Shown: positions 53,397-59,685 of the stretch, one piece after another
Numbering within the stretch: the stretch's first letter is position 1
Layout of the letters: every line of letters begins with the position of its first letter
Assembly: GCA_049421025.1 (NCBI GenBank)
Contig: JBMSMG010000002.1
Span: forward strand, 1-59,685
Origin: RGUW01 sp049421025
Lineage (GTDB): Bacteria; Cyanobacteriota; Cyanobacteriia; PCC-6307; Cyanobiaceae
DNA length: 59,685 nt
Direction: 5' to 3'
Notes under the pieces: model-generated
The model's database searches: none
The model's input: the letters and a program-made list of their open reading frames with translations, nothing else
What the model was told of the DNA's origin: nothing
Made by a program: the position numbers and the translations under genes

Positions 53397-54245
53397 TCAG
53401 CCGGCCAGCTCCCGCTCGATCGCGGCCGGGATGGCATCAAAACCACCGCGCTGCCAGCGCGGGCTCCAGATCTGGCAGCCCGCTGCCACGGCCGCGGCGC
53501 GCGCCGGATCAGGGTTGCGGTAGCGGGGGCCATCCACGGCGGCAAAGGTCCAGCTCCACCAGCCGCTGGGGTACATGGGCACCCAGCCGTACAGGGGGTC
53601 GGCGTGGCCAAACACCTCGCCCAGGAGCTTGACGGTGTCGAGGTGCACCTGGCGGAAGGCCTCGGGTGATTCGCTCTGGGTGGCGAACACCCCCCCTGGC
53701 CGCAGGATGCGGCGGCAGTGCTCAAAAAAGGCGCGGTTGAACAGGCCTTCGGCAGGGCCAGCGGGGTCAGAGCCATCGACGATGACCACGTCGTAGCTGG
53801 CGTCGCCGGCATCGGCCGCCCAGGCGATGCCGTCGCCCACCGTCAGGTGAAAGCGCGGGTCGCTCCAGCAGCCCCCGCCGATGCTCGGCAGGTGCTCTTG
53901 GCTCCACTGCACCACCAGACCATCGATCTCGACCATGTCGAGGTGCTGCACCCCGCTGTGCCGCAGGCACTCGCGGGCCGTGCCGCCGTCGCCGCCGCCG
54001 ATCACCAGCACCCGTTCGATGCGATCGGCGCTGCACAGGGCTGGATGCACGATCGCCTCGTGATAGTGCCGCTCCTGGCGCTCGGCGGTCATCCAGCAGC
54101 CATCGAGCAGCAGCCCCTTGCCGTAGCGCTCGCTCTCGATGATGGTGACCCGCTGAAAGGGCGACTGCTGCTCGGCGATCACCCGGCCGGCCAGGCCGTA
54201 GCGCACGCCGTCAAAGATCTCGTCGATCCAGCCTGTCTCTCTCAT
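53397..54245 (-). CDS. speE: Spermidine synthase
   Basis: A 282-residue aminopropyltransferase using decarboxylated SAM. Conserved parts are GKGLLLDGCWMTAERQERHY, EAIVHPALCS, RVLVIGGGDGGTARECLRHS, VVIVDGSDPAGPAEGLFN and WSWTFAAVDGPRYRNPDP. It starts at ATG 54245 with MRETGWIDEIFDGVRYGLAG. speB lies downstream on the same strand, forming a polyamine pair. The divergent ArfB-like gene starts 53 bp away. Confidence 0.95.
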   Translation of the reverse strand: MRETGWIDEIFDGVRYGLAGRVIAEQQSPFQRVTIIESERYGKGLLLDGCWMTAERQERHYHEAIVHPALCSADRIERVLVIGGGDGGTARECLRHSGVQHLDMVEIDGLVVQWSQEHLPSIGGGCWSDPRFHLTVGDGIAWAADAGDASYDVVIVDGSDPAGPAEGLFNRAFFEHCRRILRPGGVFATQSESPEAFRQVHLDTVKLLGEVFGHADPLYGWVPMYPSGWWSWTFAAVDGPRYRNPDPARAAAVAAGCQIWSPRWQRGGFDAIPAAIERELAG

Positions 54246-54297
54246 GGGCGCGGGGGTGGTTCATTCCAGACTTGCGCATCGCCGGTGTGCCCATCCA

Positions 54298-54735
54298 ATG
54301 GCTGATCTGCAGGTGCCGGTCGCTGGGCGAACACCTGTGCTGATTGCCGCCAGCGAGCTGCGCTGGCGCTTTTCGCGCTCGTCTGGGCCCGGCGGGCAAA
54401 ACGTCAACACCACCGACTCGCGGGTGGAGCTGGTGTTTGATCTGATCGCCACAACGGCGCTATCGCCGGCGTTAAAAGCGCGGGCGCTGCAGCGTCTGGA
54501 GGCCAGGCTGCTCGAGGGTTGTGTGGTGATCGCTGCCAGTGAGCATCGCTCCCAGTGGCAGAACCGCATGGCCGCCCAGCGGCGTCTGGTCGAGCTGCTG
54601 CAGGAGGCCCTAAAGCCGCCGCCACCGCCGCGGCGCGCTACCAAGCCCAGCCGCGGCGCGGTGCAACGCCGCCTGCAGGCCAAACAGCAGCGCAGCGCAC
54701 TCAAACAGCAGCGCCGCGCGCGCCCCGACGATTGA
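54298..54735 (+). CDS. ArfB/YaeJ-like peptidyl-tRNA hydrolase
   Basis: A 145-residue protein with the class I release factor core RSSGPGGQNVNTTDSRVELV, containing the catalytic GGQ loop. A basic C-terminal tail follows (RRATKPSRGAVQRRLQAKQQ). The lack of codon-recognition domains and the basic tail are features of ArfB, which rescues ribosomes stalled on truncated mRNA by inserting the tail into the empty mRNA channel. ATG 54298 was chosen. It is divergent from speE and followed 65 bp later by the carbonic anhydrase gene. Confidence 0.92.
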   Translation: MADLQVPVAGRTPVLIAASELRWRFSRSSGPGGQNVNTTDSRVELVFDLIATTALSPALKARALQRLEARLLEGCVVIAASEHRSQWQNRMAAQRRLVELLQEALKPPPPPRRATKPSRGAVQRRLQAKQQRSALKQQRRARPDD

Positions 54736-54800
54736 GCAGCTGCTGAAGCTGCCAGCCCTGGCCTGGCTCAGCACACTGGGGGTTGTGCGAACCACCAGAC

Positions 54801-55553
54801 ATGGCCCTGCCGCGCCGCGAGCTGTTGCGTCAGGCCTTGGGTTTGGGTGGGGCTGCCTTGGCGGCTGGGTCTCTGGGGGCAAGCCCCGCCGGGGCGAGCG
54901 GAACGGGTGATCGCGCCCTACGGCGGGCCCTCACTGCCTGCCGGCCTGCGGGAGACCCGCTTGAGGCGTTGCTGGCCGGTAATCGCCGCTTTGCAGCGGC
55001 CTGGCAGGCCAGCCGAGGGGCTGAGCTTGCTTCCGCTGATCGCACCAGCGTCATGGCGGCCTTGTGGAGTGAAACCTGCCAACTCGATCCTGACGCGCTG
55101 GCCCGCGGACAGCGCCCCTGGGCGGCAGTGCTGGCCTGCGCCGACTCGCGGGTGGCACCTGAGTGGATCTTTGATGTGGGCCCCGGCGAGCTGTTTGAGG
55201 TGCGCAGCGCTGGCAATACCGCCTTCACCGAGGGCATCGCCTCACTCGAATACGCCGTTGGCGAGTTGGGTGTGCCCTTGATTGTGGTGATGGGTCATCA
55301 GGGCTGCGGCGCTGTCACCGCGGCGCTCTCTGACAAACCGCTCACACCTGCGCTGGAGCAGTTGGTGGCGCCGATTCGCGACTCTTTGGTGCCGGGGGAC
55401 GATCTGTCTCAGGCGGTGCGGGGTAATGCCTGCAATGCTGCCCGTCAGCTTTGCGAGCGCAGTGCTTTGCTACTTCAGGCCGTGACTGCCGGCAAGCTCA
55501 CAATTCGGCCGCTGCATTTGGATCTTGCTACGGGCCTGACAGCTCTGATCTGA
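54801..55553 (+). CDS. Beta-class carbonic anhydrase with a Tat-like export signal
   Basis: A 250-residue protein. Zinc ligands and the catalytic dyad are present as Cys113, Asp115 and Arg117 in ACADSRVAPEWIFD, and His166 and Cys169 in VMGHQGCGAV. The N-terminus has PRRELLRQALGLGGAALAAG, a twin-arginine motif followed by a hydrophobic core and an Ala-rich cleavage region. It should therefore be exported folded to the periplasm or thylakoid lumen, and there speed CO2/HCO3- exchange. It is not the carboxysomal CsoSCA or CcaA. ATG 54801. It ends 4 bp from the convergent mazG. Confidence 0.9.
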   Translation: MALPRRELLRQALGLGGAALAAGSLGASPAGASGTGDRALRRALTACRPAGDPLEALLAGNRRFAAAWQASRGAELASADRTSVMAALWSETCQLDPDALARGQRPWAAVLACADSRVAPEWIFDVGPGELFEVRSAGNTAFTEGIASLEYAVGELGVPLIVVMGHQGCGAVTAALSDKPLTPALEQLVAPIRDSLVPGDDLSQAVRGNACNAARQLCERSALLLQAVTAGKLTIRPLHLDLATGLTALI

Positions 55554-55557
55554 GTGC

Positions 55558-56421
55558 TCAGGCTTCGCCAGTTTCGCTGCGAATCTGGGCCTTGGCCTGC
55601 TGCCACAGGCCCTCGAGTTCAGCGATGCTGCGGCCTTCGATGTCACCCCCCAAGGCGGCCTCGACCCGGCTGAAGCGATCGAGAAAACGACGGTTGGTGC
55701 CGGCCAGACCCGTTTCAGGGTCGATGCCGCACCAGCGGGCCACGTTCACCAGGGTGAACAGCACATCGCCCAGCTCCTCCTGGGCGTGGGCCTTGTTGCC
55801 ACTGGCAACGGCTTCTTTGAGCTCATCGAGCTCCTCGTGCACCTTGGCCCAGACGCCGGCCATGTCATCCCACTCAAAGCCGGCCGCGGCAGCTTGTTTG
55901 GAGATGGTCATGGCGCCGCTCAGAGCGGGCTGACCGCGCACCTTGCCGGCAAGTTTGTCGCTCAAAGGGCTTGCTGAGGGGCTGCTGGCTTGTTCGGCTT
56001 TTTCCTGCGCCTTGATGGCCTCCCAGCTGGTTTTGACCGCATCGGCGTCGCCAGTGCTGCCGCGGTTGGCCAGCGCGTCGACTTGCTCGCCAAACACATG
56101 GGGATGCCGCCGAATCAGCTTGGCGCTGATGCCACTGGCGATCGCTTCAAGATCGAAGCGGCCCTGCTCGCTGGCGATCTGGGCGTGCAGCACCACCTGC
56201 AGCAGCAGATCGCCCAGCTCTTCTTGCAGGTGGGCGTCATCGCCATGGCGAATCGCATCGGCGACCTCGTGCGCTTCTTCGAGCACGTAGGGCACCAGTG
56301 AGGCGTGGGTTTGCTTGAGGTCCCAGGGGCATCCGCCGTCGGGGTCGCGCAACTGCGCCACCACAGCGATCAGCTCGGCGAGTGCTCCGGTGGCAGTGGA
56401 ATCGTTTGCAGCAGAGCTCAT
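55558..56421 (-). CDS. mazG: Nucleoside triphosphate pyrophosphohydrolase MazG
   Basis: A 287-residue protein with two MazG domains. The first has CPWDLKQTHASLVPYVLEEA and the metal-binding LQEELGDLLLQVVLHAQIA. The second has FEWDDMAGVWAKVHEELDEL and AQEELGDVLFTLVNVARW. Such enzymes hydrolyse NTPs or dNTPs to monophosphates and may lower (p)ppGpp. It overlaps the preceding small membrane-protein gene by 4 bp (ATGA), and starts at ATG 56421. Confidence 0.95.
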   Translation of the reverse strand: MSSAANDSTATGALAELIAVVAQLRDPDGGCPWDLKQTHASLVPYVLEEAHEVADAIRHGDDAHLQEELGDLLLQVVLHAQIASEQGRFDLEAIASGISAKLIRRHPHVFGEQVDALANRGSTGDADAVKTSWEAIKAQEKAEQASSPSASPLSDKLAGKVRGQPALSGAMTISKQAAAAGFEWDDMAGVWAKVHEELDELKEAVASGNKAHAQEELGDVLFTLVNVARWCGIDPETGLAGTNRRFLDRFSRVEAALGGDIEGRSIAELEGLWQQAKAQIRSETGEA

Positions 56422-56939
56422 GAGGCGCGTCGACGTTTCGGCATTGTGCGGCGACGCCGCAACACCCGCGGCAGCCGCGGCACCGGATCGCCGTCTTGGA
56501 TCAGGTGCAGCCAGGCGCTGGCCTCAAGCCCCACCAGGGCCGTGAGCACCAGGGGCTGGTGTTGCTGCCAGAGCGCCCGGCCGGTGTTGAGCAGCTGCTC
56601 CGGTGGTGGTGCACCCAGGGGGCGGGCCACCAGGCACAGCGCCAACCCCAGCAGCAGCAGGTACAGCAGCCGGCCAGCGGTGCCGATTAGCGGTGTGTGC
56701 GAGAGCAGCGAACGGTGCGACAGCCCGCGGCGGTAGGGCCACCACAGCAGCCGCAGCGGGCCCCAGCGGCGGGTGGCATTGGAGCGGGTATCGAGATCGG
56801 GCGAGAGCAGCAGCCCCCCGGCCAGAAACGACACCGCGGCAATGGCTGCGCCCGCCAGACCCAGCCACGGCCACCACAGGGCGCCAAAAGGCAGGGCCAG
56901 CGCCCAGGTGGCTCTGTCATGGCTCTGGCCACTGGCCAC
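56418..56939 (-). CDS. Membrane protein, putative metal-binding (DUF2227/YdjM-like)
   Basis: A 173-residue protein with about three hydrophobic segments. SGQSHDRATWALALPFG near the start, LLSPDLDTRSNATRRWGPLR, and RRGLSHRSLLSHTP give a set of His/Asp residues like those in the YdjM/DUF2227 membrane metal-dependent hydrolase group. A conserved HLIQDG lies near the end and the C-terminus is Arg-rich. GTG 56939 is the start. It overlaps mazG by 4 bp. Function unknown. Confidence 0.78.
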   Translation of the reverse strand: MASGQSHDRATWALALPFGALWWPWLGLAGAAIAAVSFLAGGLLLSPDLDTRSNATRRWGPLRLLWWPYRRGLSHRSLLSHTPLIGTAGRLLYLLLLGLALCLVARPLGAPPPEQLLNTGRALWQQHQPLVLTALVGLEASAWLHLIQDGDPVPRLPRVLRRRRTMPKRRRAS

Positions 56940-56998
56940 TGATTTAGCGCTGCCGGCTGGCCCGAGTGTGCCGCGATTGCAGGCACAATGGGGCCACC

Positions 56999-57070
<72 letters not shown>

Positions 57071-57072
57071 TC

Positions 57073-58266
57073 TCACAGCAGCGGCAGCAGCTGCTTGGAC
57101 AAGGATTCGGCGCTCAGCAGAGCCCCCTCGATGCGGCCAAAACCATCGGTCTCCACGTAGTCGCCGCAAAAGCCGATGCGGCTACCTGGGCAGAGCTGCA
57201 GCGCAGCCGGCAGCCCTGGCGGCTGTGGGAAGGCGGCACCCCAGCGCATCAGCTGGCGATCGGCGCCTTTTGTTTCAAGACCCAGGGCCTCTTCGAGAGC
57301 CTGGTTCAGTGCCTGGATCACCGCTGCTTCGGCGCCGGGCTCGGGGGCGGCGCCAAGCTGCTGCGCTGCCGAAGAGCGCGAGCCATAGACCTCCTTGTGG
57401 CGCTCGGCAAAGGCAGCGCTCGACTCGGCCACCACAGCAACGGCGCCATCGCTCTGGGGTTGCAGCGACACCCGCCGCAGCCCCCAGCGCTGCTGCGCAG
57501 CAGCGCTGAACTGCAGCAGCCGCCAAGGCTGCTGCAGCCAGCTGCTGGTTAACGCGGCTGGCAGCTTGAGCAGCAGGTTGCTGCTCGCGGTTGCGGTGGT
57601 CGCAGCGATCGCTGCAGCCGCCTGATCCAGCATTGGATCAGCCCGCAGCGATGCTGCCCTTTGTAGTGGCACGGCGTCCCAACCAAGCAGCTCCTGGCAG
57701 CGCCGCTGGCCCAGCAACGTGCCGCTGAGCACCAGCCAGCGGCTGCGGGCCAGCACCGTGCCATCAGGGCCGAGCAGGCGCCAGCCCTGCGCTTCAGGTT
57801 GCAGATGCCGCACCAGGGAGCTTGTCTGCAGTGCTGTCACACCGCGATGCGCTGCCGCGATTGCCAGCAGGCCCGCAGCGAGCTGCTCCATGCCGCCGCG
57901 CCCTTGCCACAGCGTGCCCTGGCAAAAGCGGTCTGCGGGCTCAGGCGCTCCGATGTGGCCCTCGCCGTTGAGGCTGCAGATCGCGCCACCCCATGGGGTG
58001 ATCCAACCGCCCTTGTTGAGGGCCGCGAGCAGGGCGTTCTGATCAGCTGAGGCGCTGATGTTGAACAACGGCGCGCCATGGTTGATCAGCAGCGCAGGGT
58101 CATGGCGTGAGCGCCGCGTTGCAGCTCGCCCGCCAGGGCCGCGGCCACTTTCAACGAGGGCAACAGAGCCCTCCCAGCCCGCCTGGCGCAGGCAGGCCAC
58201 CAGGCTGCAGGCCGCAACGCCTGCGCCCACGATTGCAAGGTCAGTGACTTGGTGTTGGGCCTCCAC
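57073..58266 (-). CDS. FAD-dependent oxidoreductase, renalase/amine-oxidase-like
   Basis: A 397-residue flavoprotein. The N-terminal Rossmann motif (LAIVGAGVAACSLVACLRQA) is followed by a Glu for the ribose, GPGGRAATRRSR and INHGAPLFNISA, and the C-terminal flavin motif FCGDYVETDGFGRIEGALLS. The layout resembles cyanobacterial renalase-like proteins, which oxidise isomeric forms of NAD(P)H, but the substrate is uncertain. GTG 58266 starts the frame. The 3' end lies 2 bp from the tRNA-Val gene on the opposite strand. Confidence 0.85.
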   Translation of the reverse strand: MEAQHQVTDLAIVGAGVAACSLVACLRQAGWEGSVALVESGRGPGGRAATRRSRHDPALLINHGAPLFNISASADQNALLAALNKGGWITPWGGAICSLNGEGHIGAPEPADRFCQGTLWQGRGGMEQLAAGLLAIAAAHRGVTALQTSSLVRHLQPEAQGWRLLGPDGTVLARSRWLVLSGTLLGQRRCQELLGWDAVPLQRAASLRADPMLDQAAAAIAATTATASSNLLLKLPAALTSSWLQQPWRLLQFSAAAQQRWGLRRVSLQPQSDGAVAVVAESSAAFAERHKEVYGSRSSAAQQLGAAPEPGAEAAVIQALNQALEEALGLETKGADRQLMRWGAAFPQPPGLPAALQLCPGSRIGFCGDYVETDGFGRIEGALLSAESLSKQLLPLL

Positions 58267-58361
58267 AGCACCAAGGGTGGCAAACAGCTCAGGCGCCAGT
58301 GCGATGAGGGGGCCTGGCAGGCGCTTGTGAGCGCCGTTTGAGCTCAGAGCCGTTCAGCGGC

Positions 58362-58985
58362 TCAGCGGCTCTGCTGGCTGATCGCCTGCAGGTTCGCCGG
58401 CAGAAACACGGCCCAAGACAGCCACGAGCTGCATTGCCGCTCGCCTTGGCAACCGCTTTGCTCCCACACGTTTTGGGCGCCATCGAGCGGGGGCTTGGAG
58501 CTGATGTCGGCCAGGCGAAAATCAACCGGCAGCTGGCTCAAGATGCCAGCCCCAGAGATCTCGCCATCGGCAGCGTCGGCGATGATCGCCGAGCGCAGGG
58601 CAACGGCTGCCTGGCTGTTGAGCGTCGCGTAGGGCACGTAACTGCGGGTCTGCAGATCCAGCCATGTCTGGCCTGCTTCTGAGTAGAGGTAGCGGCTGAG
58701 GCTGATGAACTCGACGCTGTAGCGCTTGTTCAGACCCTCGCGCACCTGCTCAGAGGTCCACCCCGAGCGGTTGAGACCGCCTTCAAGGCCGCGGTCGGTG
58801 ATCGAGCCGCTGCTGATAAACGTGGCCATCGCCTCAGGGGAGGTGGTCCATACCGCACCACCTGTGTTCCAGCGCACGGGGCTGGGTTCGGCTGCCGCTG
58901 CCGGCTGCCCTGCGGCCGTGAACGAGGCCGCAGCAGTCAGGGCCAGCAGGGTGCTTGCCAGCGAAGCGATGGGGCGAATCGCCAT
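58362..58985 (-). CDS. Exported DUF1400-like domain protein
   Basis: A 207-residue protein with a signal peptide (hydrophobic core IASLASTLLALTAAASFTAA). It is followed by a helical domain resembling the DUF1400 segment found ahead of cyanobacterial alpha/beta hydrolases (ATFISSGSITDRGLEGGLNR, VEFISLSRYLYSEAGQTWLD, LRSAIIADAADGEISG). No alpha/beta-hydrolase catalytic part follows; the C-terminus instead has two close Cys (SGCQGERQCSSW). So it may be a domain-only version. ATG 58985. Confidence 0.65.
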   Translation of the reverse strand: MAIRPIASLASTLLALTAAASFTAAGQPAAAAEPSPVRWNTGGAVWTTSPEAMATFISSGSITDRGLEGGLNRSGWTSEQVREGLNKRYSVEFISLSRYLYSEAGQTWLDLQTRSYVPYATLNSQAAVALRSAIIADAADGEISGAGILSQLPVDFRLADISSKPPLDGAQNVWEQSGCQGERQCSSWLSWAVFLPANLQAISQQSR

Positions 58986-59087
58986 GGGTCAGACCGGCAA
59001 CGGCCGGTGCGAGCGGACGCGAACCCTATGGATTCAGCAGGCCGCCAGCTGGTCGCTGCCGGTTTTTTGCACCGGTGCTGCCGCAGC

Positions 59088-59342
59088 TCAGTCGTCGGGA
59101 TACAGCAGAGCAGCGAGCTCCTCGGCATCAACGTCGTAGACGCGGGCCAAGGTGGTCTCGATGGCGCTCGTCACCACATCGGGCAGAAAGCGCATGGCAT
59201 TGAGCGCGTCATCGACGATCTCATCGGTGAGCAGCCTGTCGCCACCGAGTTTTTCGTCGTTGATCACCGCCATCACCCAGCTCTGATAAGCGGTGACCAG
59301 ATCGGCGAACTCAAGATCGGGATCGTTGAGGTCGAGGGCCAT
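59088..59342 (-). CDS. Small acidic protein of unknown function
   Basis: An 84-residue, strongly acidic, helical protein beginning MALDLNDPDLEFADLVTAYQ at ATG 59340-59342 (minus strand). It ends VYDVDAEELAALLYPDD. There are no Cys, signal or membrane segments. It is not recognised. The divergent partial gene starts 81 bp away. Confidence 0.7.
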   Translation of the reverse strand: MALDLNDPDLEFADLVTAYQSWVMAVINDEKLGGDRLLTDEIVDDALNAMRFLPDVVTSAIETTLARVYDVDAEELAALLYPDD

Positions 59343-59423
59343 GGGTCCTTGCTTTGCAGAACGCCCTGCAGTCTGGCCGCTGGCGGCTCCGCTGGCAGTG
59401 TGGCGTCAGTCACTGCGGTTGCC

Positions 59424-59685
59424 ATGACCGGCGCCCCCAGCCGTGAGGCCCTGCAGGCCACGCTGTTTGATTTCGCCTTGCTGGAGCTGGTGCGGCAGCA
59501 CCGCAGCAGCTTTGAACCGCACTGGAGCCGTGAGAGCTGGGTCAAGCTGCTGATCTGGCTGGCGCTCAACTGCGGTTGCAGCGGCGATGAAGTGGGGTTG
59601 AGGGCTTTTGCTGAAGCCCTGGGTCCGGCCCTCACCGGCCGCATGCGGCGGGTGTTCTTTGAACGGGAACTCGCTGATCTTGAAC
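59424..59685 (+). CDS. Unknown protein, N-terminal part (cut by window edge)
   Basis: From ATG 59424 the frame is open to the window end, 87 residues. It is helical and begins MTGAPSREALQATLFDFALL, continuing SWVKLLIWLALNCGCSGDEV and ending in a basic stretch (GRMRRVFFERELADLE). No family was recognised. A divergent ORF on the opposite strand lies 81 bp upstream; a shared promoter region is possible. Confidence 0.6.
   Translation, partial: MTGAPSREALQATLFDFALLELVRQHRSSFEPHWSRESWVKLLIWLALNCGCSGDEVGLRAFAEALGPALTGRMRRVFFERELADLE

Overview
The window looks like a chromosome segment of a GC-rich picocyanobacterium of the Synechococcus/Cyanobium type. The evidence is a cyanobacterial-style complement: two group 2 sigma factors, a full urease cluster beside urtABCDE behind an NtcA-type promoter, a phytol-kinase-like protein, a spermidine synthase/agmatinase pair next to gcvT and aspS, and many short, tightly packed operons with 4-bp ATGA or GTGA overlaps. 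No phage, insertion sequence, CRISPR array or rRNA gene was recognised. One tRNA (Val, anticodon TAC) is present.

Layout. 1-12.6 kb: the 5' part of acnB, a DAHP synthase, a small protein behind a CIRCE operator, a phytol-kinase-like protein, a sigma factor, ppk, an MFS exporter, small secreted and YbjQ-like proteins, a TrpD2-like protein, a CbiX-like chelatase, cobA and a cupin. 12.6-17.2 kb: an EAL protein, then a transglutaminase / alpha-E / circularly permuted ATP-grasp operon. 17.3-29.3 kb: a nitrogen block of ureDABC (minus), ureEF (plus), an inserted MlaE/MlaD-like pair (minus), ureG (plus), then urtABCDE. Together these would import urea by ABC transport, hydrolyse it and assemble the nickel centre. 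29.3-34.0 kb: a secreted protein, pabC-pabB-queC, an ecotin-type protease inhibitor and queE.

34.0-45.2 kb is the most distinctive part. Two small peptides with double-glycine leaders are followed by a C39-peptidase ABC exporter and an HlyD adaptor. A polysaccharide cassette follows directly: UDP-xylose synthase, UDP-glucose dehydrogenase, a GalE-type epimerase, a cellulose-synthase-like GT2 membrane enzyme, a GH26-like protein and a putative outer-membrane barrel. The peptide cores have no cysteine and are rich in Ser, Thr, Asn, Gln and Gly with alternating hydrophobics. That fits secreted matrix or amyloid-like peptides better than modified bacteriocins. I infer a matrix/biofilm module inserted between queE and pyrG.

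45.2-59.7 kb returns to housekeeping: pyrG, a Dps protein, a second group 2 sigma factor, aspS, gcvT, a Cys-rich small protein, a stand-alone cyclic-nucleotide-binding domain, speB, speE, an ArfB-like release factor, an exported beta-carbonic anhydrase, mazG, a small membrane protein, tRNA-Val, an FAD oxidoreductase, a DUF1400-like exported protein and two unrecognised genes, the last cut by the window edge.

All calls rest on reading motifs and gene order. No database search was run. Start codons marked as chosen are judgments from SD sequences, overlaps and family length.
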